IMG/VR virus record: IMGVR_UViG_3300046009_014020
Coordinates: 1-44,875 of that record
DNA: 44,875 nucleotides
Strand: one strand, 5' to 3'
Source of the DNA: a virus
In this document: piece after piece, positions 30,164 to 38,605 of the stretch
How the letters are laid out: every line of letters begins with the position of its first letter
Position numbering within the stretch: position 1 is the first letter of the stretch
Notes under the pieces: model-generated
What the model was told of the DNA's origin: nothing
Seen by the model: the letters and a program-made list of their open reading frames with translations, nothing else
Database searches by the model: none
Translations under genes and position numbers: made by a program

Positions 30164-30171
30164 TATTTATA
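30164..30171 (-). promoter_or_regulatory. Late promoter motif TATAAATA before gp25
   Basis: This is a perfect T4 late consensus on the minus strand, in the 20-nt gap between the gp5-like and gp25 genes. It ends 5 nt before ATG 30158, implying a leaderless gp25 transcript. Confidence 0.75.
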
Positions 30172-30178
30172 AGCTAAA

Positions 30179-32437
30179 TTATGGAGTAGAACCTACGCCA
30201 GTTGAAATAGGATTGCCCTGTCCATCAACTAATATACCACCTGCACCTGTACTTACAGCCGCACCACTTAATTGTGCATAAAAACATTCATAGAAGCCTC
30301 TTTTAGCAATGTATATATCCGGTGTACAAAATCCCACTGCTCTATATGCTGCTTCAAAATATCCAGGATCAGTTTGAGCTAACTTAACTCTATCTAAGAA
30401 ATATAATACGCTGACCTCTGCTGCTATTTTAGGAGTATTTAAAAGTTGAGGATTATCTACCAGTTCTATAGCACTTGATAATAGACCATTACTGAACATT
30501 TGAGAACTATAACGAGTATAATTAGCTCTGCCTGTAAGTTGAATATATCCTCTACCTATAAATTTTGCACCATCTCCAGCCTGTGTATTACCAAGCCCTT
30601 TGCCCTTTGCGGTTTGATAACCATACAAAAATTCAGGTAAACTATTGTTAGGATTACCGGCATATTGTTGAGCCAGTGCTGCGTTTCCTTTAAATACACT
30701 TGGAAATACCTGTAATAATCTATTTGCACTATAATTAAAACTTTCTTCTACGACTTTCCAGCGGCTTTCTCCACCTGCAATACCTAATAAAGCTGCTACA
30801 GCGTATGGACTAGTTAGTCCAAGATCTTGGCAAGCTTTCTTTAGAGCAGCAATGCCAGCTTGAGCACTACTATTATTAATATCTTTTGCGAATTTAGGAT
30901 CACAAGTTCCCGGAACTATACTAGATGAATTGGCAGTTTCTTGAAGACCTGAAGCAGGGTTATCGGCAATGCCTGAACTTGCTCTACTTTGTAAACTTTG
31001 ATCTGTAGCCGACGGAGAATATTTAGACGGATTTATATTTTCATGTTGATCCCAAGGCTCATGTGTAGGAACACGTTGCATGATACTGACAATATCGTTA
31101 GTTTTGTAAAAATTGCCGTTAGCCCATCCTTCTTCAACACTTCTATTAGGTAATTTATATGTGGAAATCAGTGGCGGTGCTGACACTGTTTCTGCAGCAG
31201 TAGCAGTCGGTCCATTCATATGAATTTGACTAGCAGTTTCTCTATATTGATCGCCAGCTTTTACATTAAACTGTTTCCCTGTTGTATGCATAGTATTATT
31301 TTCTGCAAATTGATTTATATCTTGAGAAACAGTTAATTTATAATCCTGTCCTACTAAAATTTCATTATCTTTTTTAACATGTAGTTTAGAATTTTCATCA
31401 ACAATTAAAAAATGGTGTCCTGCTACATTTGTTTCCATATTTTTTAAAGCTCTAATATTGATATTTCTACCAGCTTCTAAATTAATATCTCTGTCGGCTC
31501 TAAAGTTGAAATCATATTCGGTATGAATACTAACACTATCATTTGCAAATATATCAATCTTTCCATTACTAGTTAACTCTATCCAAGCCGAACCTTTACT
31601 ATTTGCAATATAAATTAAATCATGACTATTATGCATTAAAATTTGATGACCTGTTCTAGTACGTATTCTAACTAATTCATTTTGTCCATTGGCGTCACCG
31701 TCATCCATAACAAATGTAGATCCACCTAATCTACTAACTGGTGCTAATCTTTTCTCTTTATATCCTATTTGGCCTTTTCTAGCTCCCGAGCTTTTATCTA
31801 AAGGACCTGGGGTACTGATACCAAATACTTGACTAGGAATTTCTCGTCTTGCTCCGCTAGTTGTAACACCACGAATTGTATCTAATAACAATCCCTGAGC
31901 CAAAAGTCTATCTGCAAATGGATGAACAGGTTTTCCTGCTTTGTTAGGATTAGAATTATCAAGTGTAAAAGTTTGTTTATTATATTCTGCCACTGGAAGA
32001 AAATCAGTACCGTATTTTCTTTCTTGTTCAGGTGTCAAGACAACCTGTTTACTGGCTGCTAAACCAGGAACCATATGATTTTGATAAAGATCTTGAATAC
32101 AACCAAACCAGTATCCCTGATTAGGTTCACCTTCAATAAAAATTACCATAACCCTTGTACCAATATCCGGAGGAATCATCCACATACCATAACTTTTTTG
32201 AACATCATTGAAATCGCCACTGTTAGTTCCTTCAAACCTCAAACTAGTGACTCCATAAAATGGACTAAGATATTTGACTATAAAGGTTTGATTTTGCATA
32301 TCGATGTTGTTGACAACACCTTTTACCAATGACACTTCTAAGCCACCCATATAGGTAGGATCTAAGTGATTTGTTACTTCTGCAATGTATGGGCCCGGAG
32401 ACGGCAACTTTCCCGGTGATCTTTCTTCATTTGGCAT
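30179..32437 (-). CDS. 5: Baseplate hub/spike protein gp5-like with C-terminal GH19-type lytic domain
   Basis: The 752-aa protein starts with a gp5/VgrG-like OB-fold region (ATG 32437; YIAEVTNHLDPTYMGGLEVS, MWMIPPDIGTRVMVIFIEG). It continues with a needle-like beta-helix region of short repeats (DINLEAGRNINIRAL, GQDYKLTVSQDINQF, KQFNVKAGDQY). From about 510 to 725 it ends in a GH19-like lytic domain: GIAGGESRW with catalytic-position E557, FNYSANRLLQVFP, and GRGYIQLTGRANY at 628-640. T4 gp5 instead has its lysozyme between the OB fold and the helix. The protein would puncture the outer membrane and cut peptidoglycan. A weak AGAG ribosome-binding site is visible. Confidence 0.9.
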   Translation of the reverse strand: MPNEERSPGKLPSPGPYIAEVTNHLDPTYMGGLEVSLVKGVVNNIDMQNQTFIVKYLSPFYGVTSLRFEGTNSGDFNDVQKSYGMWMIPPDIGTRVMVIFIEGEPNQGYWFGCIQDLYQNHMVPGLAASKQVVLTPEQERKYGTDFLPVAEYNKQTFTLDNSNPNKAGKPVHPFADRLLAQGLLLDTIRGVTTSGARREIPSQVFGISTPGPLDKSSGARKGQIGYKEKRLAPVSRLGGSTFVMDDGDANGQNELVRIRTRTGHQILMHNSHDLIYIANSKGSAWIELTSNGKIDIFANDSVSIHTEYDFNFRADRDINLEAGRNINIRALKNMETNVAGHHFLIVDENSKLHVKKDNEILVGQDYKLTVSQDINQFAENNTMHTTGKQFNVKAGDQYRETASQIHMNGPTATAAETVSAPPLISTYKLPNRSVEEGWANGNFYKTNDIVSIMQRVPTHEPWDQHENINPSKYSPSATDQSLQSRASSGIADNPASGLQETANSSSIVPGTCDPKFAKDINNSSAQAGIAALKKACQDLGLTSPYAVAALLGIAGGESRWKVVEESFNYSANRLLQVFPSVFKGNAALAQQYAGNPNNSLPEFLYGYQTAKGKGLGNTQAGDGAKFIGRGYIQLTGRANYTRYSSQMFSNGLLSSAIELVDNPQLLNTPKIAAEVSVLYFLDRVKLAQTDPGYFEAAYRAVGFCTPDIYIAKRGFYECFYAQLSGAAVSTGAGGILVDGQGNPISTGVGSTP

Positions 32438-32446
32438 TTGATAACT

Positions 32447-35400
32447 CTATGTATTAAGTAATTTATCCAATGGACTAGGTCCTTGATTAAATTTAGTAAC
32501 TACAGATGTAGCAAGATTAGTTGTTTGAAATGAATTTCCTATTTTGTTTTGAATTGATTTCAAATTAGATTCAACTGAGCCTTCTATCGGAGAAACTGTG
32601 TTGATTAGATTTGAAGCTCCAGTTAATTTATTTCTTATTGCATTAACATCTAACGCATTCGTATCTCCCAGTCCAGCTTTTAATCCATCTGGCAATAAAG
32701 AAGACATACTGGCTAAATTTTGAAAAGCTGAAGATTCTTTTAGATCGTCATTCAAACTGCTTGGATTACTAACACCAAATGCATTTGCCAATTTTTGACT
32801 TCCTTGACTAGCTAATTCCTGTAAATATTTTTCATCATATTCAGGTGGAGGAGCAGTTCTATAAGGTGCAGTAGCAGGAAGATTTTGTAATTTATCCTTA
32901 GGAACATATTTCAACATCAAACCCCTACTGGTAGCCAAATCCAAATTTGCATCTTTTGGGATTTTTTTGGATAAGTCTGTTAGATCATTTAAAACTTTAC
33001 TTCTCATATTGTCGCTAAGTCCAGATAATTGAGAAGGATTTATTCCAAACTTAGCAGCAATAGCATTAGGATCACTGGGAACACCTGAGGTTAATCCTTG
33101 AATTTTTCCACCGACAGAAGAAATTAATCCAGAGACATTAGCACCTAATGATTTTACAGCAGAAATATCAGTAGGTAATAAACCCGATGCTACACCTGCA
33201 ACAGAAGAAAGACCGACTGATGCTTTTAAGTCTGTGGATTTTACATCTAAATTTAAACTAGACGAATTTCCTACAGAAACCGGAGTACCATCAGATGTTA
33301 CTACAGGATTACCATCAGAAGAGGTTAGAACATTAACACTATATTTTGCACCTTCACCTATTCCCGACCCTTCTACACCGATTTGATTTGCAATTGCATT
33401 TTGTTGTTTTACAATATTATCAGCTAAAGTTTCTGCAGAACTATTCGTAGGCAATACACTGTTTATAGCTGCTGAAGATTTAACCAATGCTGCTGCATTA
33501 CCTAAACCTGCGGATACTGCATCAAATAAACCAGATGTTTTCATTCTTATGCCAGCAGATAATTGATCTAAATTAATGGGATTATTAGCACCTAATACAG
33601 AATTAGCAGATCCTAATGCACCTAGTCCTTTTGCTGCTATACCACTAAATTGATTTAATAAATTTCCTACACCTCCTAGTCCTCCTTGTTGGCCTATAAA
33701 ATTACTTAAAAATCCAGGAAGTCCGGAACTAGGCAAACCCCTACCCAACGCAGTTGCAGCATTCACTGTAGAAATAGCTGTACCTCCTCTATTTTCTCCT
33801 AATGTAGTAGATTGTACAACTTGTGCCCCGGGTTTAGGTTCTTCGGAAGTAGCATCAGCTAAAACAGTCTCCTTAGTCTTACCTATAATTTGTCCAGGAT
33901 ATCTTACTATTTCTAATCGCTGTTTAAAGAAACCATCATTGAAAGTGTTATGTACTCTAATCACACGATATACACCACTAAATGGTAATTTTTCTGTTTC
34001 AAAATATAAAAGACCGCCTTTCTGTAATGGATTAATATCAACAGGATTTCTAAAATTTATAGTGATTAAAACTTCTCCCTGCATATGATCGGCTTCTCCG
34101 TCTGTGGTTGTGCCCGATAACTCACCAGGTTTAGGATTATAATTCCCAATACCACCCGTTACCAAAAAGAAAGGATCTCCTATTATTTCAATTTCGCCTG
34201 TTACCATACTAGCTTTAGAATCAATAATAGCATTATGCATATTTCTAGCTAATGTATAATAAGGGTCATTTGACATTTGCCCTGCATTGGCACCGTTCAT
34301 TATCACAGATTGTGAAACAGATCTTTGTGTAGGTGAGCCATTTTGATCCGTAGTTTCATTAACCATGTCGGTGCCTTTTAATCTTTCTCTGACATCGTTA
34401 GGTTGTGCAACAGAATCTCTAGCACCAGGTTGATCATTATTACCCATAGCAACTGGTATAGCTTCGAAAAATAATTTATTAAAAGATAATTTAAAATTTA
34501 TGACATCTACATTTTTTCCTGTATAGATATAATTGTATTCTCTTAAACTTAATGAGGTTATATCGGATGCATCAAACTTCTGTCCTTGAAGTGATGGGAT
34601 TCTTGTAAAATGTATTTTGTAAGGTAAAACATTGTAGGTATAAATTTGAAAAGGTTTTCTACTTACCGGATCTATAGTTTCTTTATTGGTTACATCTGCT
34701 TTGATCATGAAATAATCTATAAAACCATTACTATCTATTTTTTTCTCTCTAAGAATATTTTTTACGTATTCGCTATCTCTAATAACAGCAGCAATAATTT
34801 CATTTATATTTTGTCCATCTGAAAACTGTATCTGCGGTGGCGTTCCCGAATTTGGATGAAGTTTTATTTCGTCGGGGGCTGCATCACTTTGTCTAGGAGT
34901 TTGAGAAGGTTGTGATCTTCCAGGGTCGGGAAATTTGTAAATGGAATTGGTTTTAAGTATAGATGTTATATTACTTTTTCCTATTTCATTCGTTACATTT
35001 CTATTAAACCCATCTTCTCTAAGTGGAAAAAGAATTTCATATTCATCAAAATCTTTGGCTCCAACTTTAGCTAAATTCTCGTCATTTTTAATTTGTTCAT
35101 TTAAATTCGAAACAAAATTTTTCAAAACTTCTTCTACAGTATTACCTGCCATTGTAATAGGTCTTTTGAGTTTATTAGCCTGACCAAATGCAGAATCGCT
35201 GTATGGTATTGCCGAACAACTATAACGAGTACCTCTTTCACCTATTTCAACATCTATACCCGTAAACTTTATTGGAAAATATCTTGTGGTATTTTCAATA
35301 ATCTTAGGACTTTGGAAAGACACGGTATCATTATCAGGATAACCAATAAAGTCCATTTTTAATATGAAACTAGCTTCTGTATAATTAGGATATCCTGCTG

Positions 35401-35989
35401 CTACGGCAGATACATGCAAAGCTTCTATAAATCCATTAATACTGTAAGGTTCAAAAACTCTAAATCTAAATGCGGTGGGCAATGTTGTACCGCCTTCTTG
35501 ACTGAAGGCCATTGTAGTTTCGATTTCAACATTGTCTATATATAAATCAAATCTACCAGGACTCTTTTCGTTAAATGATTTAACTAACTCCTTACCAGTT
35601 ATATCATCTTTTGAAAATACATCTCTTTTTCTTTTTTTCCTTACCTTTTCTTTATTGTAGCCTGTTATTCGACCGCCCTCTCGAATAGGAACATCTTCAG
35701 TCTCCTCGACTTCATATTCTTCCTGTCCAGTAACTCTATCTACAGATGACACATCTGTAGAAATACCTTGGGTTCCTTTCCCTCCACTTTTCAATATGAT
35801 AAAATCTAAAGCACTTTGTCTATATAGATCCGGATTGTTAACAACTTCTTTTCTTAGTGCTGCCAAGGTAAAATTGTATGTATATGATCTATAGGAATTT
35901 AATACATTTTTTTTTGAAGATTGTACTACCTTTGGTCTATCATTTGTCGGAGTCGTTTCGGTTTTTCTTTGAACTCGAGAATCACTCAT
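32447..35989 (-). CDS. Probable baseplate hub/tail structural protein, 1180 aa
   Basis: The N-terminal 40 residues are charged and disordered-looking. A globular portion follows at about 40-730, with the patterns AFRFRVFEPYSINGFIEAL, NYTEASFILKMDFIGYPD and EVLITINFRNPVDINPLQKG. The C-terminal about 400 residues are low-complexity Ala/Gly/Ser/Leu-rich and probably helical or flexible. The gene lies between gp53 and the gp5-like spike, which in marine T4-like phages is where a large hub-associated protein is encoded. A hub role (gp27-like position) is inferred from order, not from sequence identity I can see. A good AGGAT Shine-Dalgarno precedes the ATG, and the gp53 stop is 1 nt upstream. Confidence 0.65.
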   Translation of the reverse strand: MSDSRVQRKTETTPTNDRPKVVQSSKKNVLNSYRSYTYNFTLAALRKEVVNNPDLYRQSALDFIILKSGGKGTQGISTDVSSVDRVTGQEEYEVEETEDVPIREGGRITGYNKEKVRKKRKRDVFSKDDITGKELVKSFNEKSPGRFDLYIDNVEIETTMAFSQEGGTTLPTAFRFRVFEPYSINGFIEALHVSAVAAGYPNYTEASFILKMDFIGYPDNDTVSFQSPKIIENTTRYFPIKFTGIDVEIGERGTRYSCSAIPYSDSAFGQANKLKRPITMAGNTVEEVLKNFVSNLNEQIKNDENLAKVGAKDFDEYEILFPLREDGFNRNVTNEIGKSNITSILKTNSIYKFPDPGRSQPSQTPRQSDAAPDEIKLHPNSGTPPQIQFSDGQNINEIIAAVIRDSEYVKNILREKKIDSNGFIDYFMIKADVTNKETIDPVSRKPFQIYTYNVLPYKIHFTRIPSLQGQKFDASDITSLSLREYNYIYTGKNVDVINFKLSFNKLFFEAIPVAMGNNDQPGARDSVAQPNDVRERLKGTDMVNETTDQNGSPTQRSVSQSVIMNGANAGQMSNDPYYTLARNMHNAIIDSKASMVTGEIEIIGDPFFLVTGGIGNYNPKPGELSGTTTDGEADHMQGEVLITINFRNPVDINPLQKGGLLYFETEKLPFSGVYRVIRVHNTFNDGFFKQRLEIVRYPGQIIGKTKETVLADATSEEPKPGAQVVQSTTLGENRGGTAISTVNAATALGRGLPSSGLPGFLSNFIGQQGGLGGVGNLLNQFSGIAAKGLGALGSANSVLGANNPINLDQLSAGIRMKTSGLFDAVSAGLGNAAALVKSSAAINSVLPTNSSAETLADNIVKQQNAIANQIGVEGSGIGEGAKYSVNVLTSSDGNPVVTSDGTPVSVGNSSSLNLDVKSTDLKASVGLSSVAGVASGLLPTDISAVKSLGANVSGLISSVGGKIQGLTSGVPSDPNAIAAKFGINPSQLSGLSDNMRSKVLNDLTDLSKKIPKDANLDLATSRGLMLKYVPKDKLQNLPATAPYRTAPPPEYDEKYLQELASQGSQKLANAFGVSNPSSLNDDLKESSAFQNLASMSSLLPDGLKAGLGDTNALDVNAIRNKLTGASNLINTVSPIEGSVESNLKSIQNKIGNSFQTTNLATSVVTKFNQGPSPLDKLLNT

Positions 35990-35990
35990 T

Positions 35991-36290
35991 TTACAATCCT
36001 AAAGCAGATCTTAATGTAGAAATTTTTGGCAAATAAATTTTAATTCCTGCTTCTAAATCAAACACAGGATCTTTTAATATATCTTTATTTCTAATAGCAA
36101 ATACCCACCATAAGTTTACATCATTATATAAATCAAAAGCTAATAGATCAGGCCTATATTCATAATTTTTTGTAACTTCAAACAATATATCATCTGCTTC
36201 TGATGGTATATTTCTATAAACCATCAGATCTAAATATCCATTTTCATCCCCAGTTTGAAAATAAGGACTTGTTCCCTTATAGGTTGCCAT
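35991..36290 (-). CDS. 53: Baseplate wedge protein, gp53-like
   Basis: This compact 99-aa protein has a recognisable gp53 core: YEYRPDLLAFDLYNDVNLWW, VFAIRNKDILKDPVFDLEAG and IKIYLP. T4 gp53 is about twice as long, so this is a minimal version with only the LysM-like core, as is usual in marine relatives. gp53 clamps neighbouring wedges around the hub. An AGGA Shine-Dalgarno is present, and the start codon overlaps the end of the upstream gene by one base. Neighbours on both sides are virion genes, which supports the call. Confidence 0.8.
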   Translation of the reverse strand: MATYKGTSPYFQTGDENGYLDLMVYRNIPSEADDILFEVTKNYEYRPDLLAFDLYNDVNLWWVFAIRNKDILKDPVFDLEAGIKIYLPKISTLRSALGL

Positions 36291-37540
36291 TATAAGTATC
36301 CTGCCTTTCTTACATACTTTTCATTTAACCATTGAGTAACATTAAATTTCTGAATTTCGTCTCGACTGTAAACAGGTAATAGACCAATCGATATGGTGCT
36401 TAAAATAGGTACTGCGGTTTTTTCATATAATGTATTGGCTAGACTCCCAGAACGTTTTCCCAATGTATAAAAATCCATATTTTCAGTGAGATCAATTTTA
36501 AAAGAATTTATTACTACGGGGACATTCTGTAACATGAAAGTACCATAGGCATCTAATCTGCATACCGGAGGCGGAGCCCCACTATCTGCATCGCCTGTAC
36601 TGCCTCCAAATCTCATTTTCGTAAGAGATCGAAGCAAATGAACTGTTGCAATATATACTATCGCTTCATTTTCATTCGATACACTAAACTTTCCAGAAAT
36701 ATTAATAGGAGTAACTTGACTATTTTTATAAAAATATTGAGTATAATTTGAGTGCAAAGGAGTCTGCATATTATATTCAGCTTTATGTTCATAGCTTATG
36801 CTAGGCTGATATGGAAATATGATACCTCCAAATTCTCCTAATACTCCATCTTTATTACCGGGACCTTTGGTATATAGTGTCAGATAGTTTTTAGGTACAC
36901 GAATTTTAACTCGCATATCTTGAGGTTGTTGCTCACCTGCCATATTTTTAAATGTAACGTTAACCGGATTAGGTTTAGGAGGCATTGCTCCTACTGGTAA
37001 TGGAATTGTTCTTCCTAATGAATTAGTTCCTTGCCCTACAGTATTATTATTTCCGGTATCATAAGAAGTTTGACTATCTACATTAGAAGTGTCAGCCGTA
37101 GAAGGCGCTACAGTAGAAGAATTTTCTAATTTATTTTCTGTATTCTCAGCAGAAGCATCTTTATTAGTTGTATTAGTACCGGCATCAATTTGTCTCTCAG
37201 TTTCTCTTAATAGATCTCTTAATCGTATGAAGTCATTATTAGTCGCTTTATTATCTCTGTTTCTTACAATACGTTCTTCTCGAGCTTCCTCTATTTCTGC
37301 CGGATCTGTTAACGTTTGAAATTCTGCATTAAGTTTTTGCGCATATTCTGAAAATTTTGGATTAAACTCATTTTTAAGTGCAGTCCACTCAGCTGTAATT
37401 TGATCGTATTGCTCCCGTGCATCAGGAGAGTTTGGATTTATTGCATTTAATCTGGGTTCTAACTCAGCAGCTTTACCCGAAGCAAAATTTCTAATTTCTA
37501 CGAATTCATTGCTTAATCTTTTATAAGTTTCTAACGACAT
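36290..37540 (-). CDS. Tail/baseplate structural protein, 416 aa
   Basis: Start ATG 37540 is preferred because GAGGA lies 8-12 nt upstream; an in-frame TTG at 37570 lacks such a site. Residues about 1-110 are helical and charged (EELRLRDLLRETERQI-like). Residues 115-200 are Asn/Thr/Ser-rich linker. The C-terminal half is a globular domain with KIRVPKNYLTLYTKGPGNK, GIIFPYQPSISYEHKAEYN, NISGKFSVSNENEA and APPPVCRLDAYGTFMLQNVP. This domain is common in virion proteins of marine T4-like phages; a tail-tube-initiator-like role is possible but not shown. It is the first gene of the minus-strand virion operon. Confidence 0.65.
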   Translation of the reverse strand: MSLETYKRLSNEFVEIRNFASGKAAELEPRLNAINPNSPDAREQYDQITAEWTALKNEFNPKFSEYAQKLNAEFQTLTDPAEIEEAREERIVRNRDNKATNNDFIRLRDLLRETERQIDAGTNTTNKDASAENTENKLENSSTVAPSTADTSNVDSQTSYDTGNNNTVGQGTNSLGRTIPLPVGAMPPKPNPVNVTFKNMAGEQQPQDMRVKIRVPKNYLTLYTKGPGNKDGVLGEFGGIIFPYQPSISYEHKAEYNMQTPLHSNYTQYFYKNSQVTPINISGKFSVSNENEAIVYIATVHLLRSLTKMRFGGSTGDADSGAPPPVCRLDAYGTFMLQNVPVVINSFKIDLTENMDFYTLGKRSGSLANTLYEKTAVPILSTISIGLLPVYSRDEIQKFNVTQWLNEKYVRKAGYL

Positions 37541-37560
37541 AAATAAATCCTCTATACCAA

Positions 37561-37568
37561 TATTTACC
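37561..37568 (-). promoter_or_regulatory. Near-consensus late promoter GGTAAATA for the virion operon
   Basis: The minus-strand GGTAAATA differs from NATAAATA at one base and lies 20 nt before the preferred ATG 37540, the same spacing as at gp6. The predicted leader would contain the GAGGA ribosome-binding site. Confidence 0.45.
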
Positions 37569-37576
37569 AATAAATA
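37569..37576 (+). promoter_or_regulatory. Late promoter motif AATAAATA upstream of gp55
   Basis: The plus-strand AATAAATA lies about 23 nt upstream of the sigma70-like -35 element of the gp55 promoter. It could give late re-expression of gp55, or it may be chance in A+T-rich sequence. Confidence 0.4.
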
Positions 37577-37598
37577 AAGTGCGTAGATTATTCAAAGG

Positions 37599-37626
37599 TT
37601 GACACTGTGTCATTTTCTGTTACAAT
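37599..37626 (+). promoter_or_regulatory. Sigma70-type promoter of gp55
   Basis: TTGACA (37599-37604), a 16-nt spacer and TACAAT (37621-37626) form a near-ideal host-type promoter. Transcription would start around 37633, about 18 nt before the gp55 ATG. The -35 element overlaps a 13-bp palindrome at 37600-37612. Confidence 0.75.
37600..37612. promoter_or_regulatory. 13-bp palindrome overlapping the gp55 -35 element
   Basis: TGACACTGTGTCA is a perfect inverted repeat around a central T. Its placement over the -35 element is typical of an operator; the binding protein is unknown. Confidence 0.5.
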
Positions 37627-37650
37627 ATTCAAAAGGATAACAATAATAAG

Positions 37651-38559
37651 ATGACTGATATACTTACAAGAAAAATAAAATACCTAAACAATCGAGATTT
37701 ATTAGCAGAGATACACAAAAGCAAATGTTCATACTCAAGTTTCAGTAAACAAGAATATTCACAACACGATATAATTTTACCAAGTTTAGACAAGATCAAT
37801 ATAAGAACCGTTGCCGAAGCTAGAAGAAACCGTGCTAAAAGAATAGGCATGTTAAGCTTTTTAGACGCAAGATCTAAAGGTGACAAAAAAATAAAATTAG
37901 CAGATATAACCCCGGACTACAAATCTATTCTAAAAACTGATATTGTAATTAGAATAATGACATTCGATCATATTCCATTAGCCCCAGGACGTAAAAAAAC
38001 AACTAAAACCAGAGCCGATGTTCATGAAAAAGTTAACTTTCCTCCATTCCAACATTGGAAATTTAATGATCAAGATGAATTAATATGTGTAGGTAAAAGT
38101 CATTGGCAAGGTGGGATTAAAACTGGCAAATTTAATAAAGATCACGGAAGAATTACCGAAAATTTAGGTCGAATGTTTATTAAATTAAGTGAACGATACG
38201 CTCAAAGATCTAATTGGAGAGGCTACACCTATATCGACGAAATGAAAGGGCAAGCTATTTTACAATTAAGTCAAATCGGATTACAATTCGATGAATCTAA
38301 ATCTGAAAATCCGTTCGCCTATTATACGGCAGCAGTAACAAATTCATTTACAAGAATTTTAAATTTAGAAAAAAAGAACCAAAATATACGTGATGATTTG
38401 TTAGAAGAAGCAGGACTAACTCCGAGCTTGACCAGACAAAACAGTCACGAGTACGCCGAAGAAATTGCTAGACAGGCCGAATTATATAAAAATATACGTA
38501 TGCCCAAAAGCGATGAAATTGACCAAAGTGAAGAAGATTTAGAAGAAAAAGATTCTTGA
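37651..38559 (+). CDS. 55: Late-transcription sigma factor, gp55-like, with long N-terminal insertion
   Basis: gp55 redirects host RNA polymerase to phage late promoters. The C-terminal part has the gp55 core: GRMFIKLSERYAQRSNWRGY, IDEMKGQAILQLSQIGLQFD, then ENPFAYYTAAVTNSFTRIL and NLEKKNQNIRDDLLEE (about 173-253). The first residues (KYLNNRDLLAEIHKSK, 10-25) also match the start of T4 gp55, but about 145 extra residues lie between the two parts. The protein is 302 aa against 185 in T4. The acidic C-terminus (QSEEDLEEKDS) lacks the hydrophobic DFL-type clamp-binding tail of T4. A sigma70-like promoter and a late motif precede it; AGGA lies 13 nt from the ATG. Confidence 0.85.
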   Translation: MTDILTRKIKYLNNRDLLAEIHKSKCSYSSFSKQEYSQHDIILPSLDKINIRTVAEARRNRAKRIGMLSFLDARSKGDKKIKLADITPDYKSILKTDIVIRIMTFDHIPLAPGRKKTTKTRADVHEKVNFPPFQHWKFNDQDELICVGKSHWQGGIKTGKFNKDHGRITENLGRMFIKLSERYAQRSNWRGYTYIDEMKGQAILQLSQIGLQFDESKSENPFAYYTAAVTNSFTRILNLEKKNQNIRDDLLEEAGLTPSLTRQNSHEYAEEIARQAELYKNIRMPKSDEIDQSEEDLEEKDS

Positions 38560-38584
38560 CTTTAGGTTTTCAGCCCTGTAAAAT
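38556..38584 (+). promoter_or_regulatory. Sigma70-type promoter of gp47/gp46
   Basis: TTGACT (38556-38561), a 17-nt spacer and TAAAAT (38579-38584) match the host consensus at 5 of 6 positions each with ideal spacing. The -35 element contains the gp55 TGA stop. The start would fall near 38591, just before the gp47 Shine-Dalgarno. Confidence 0.7.
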
Positions 38585-38592
38585 TTTACAGG
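38575..38592. repeat. 18-bp perfect palindrome over the gp47 -10 and ribosome-binding site
   Basis: CCTGTAAAATTTTACAGG is a perfect inverted repeat. Its left arm covers the -10 element and its right arm includes the first bases of the gp47 AGGAG. In read-through RNA from gp55 it would fold and mask that site; in RNA starting near 38591 the left arm is absent. Confidence 0.75.
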
Positions 38593-38605
38593 AGAAACTT
38601 AATCG

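Noticed and set aside
37541-37570. TTG start at 37570 for the 416-aa tail protein
   Set aside because: The in-frame ATG at 37540 has GAGGA at a proper distance; the TTG has none and would lie in the promoter region.
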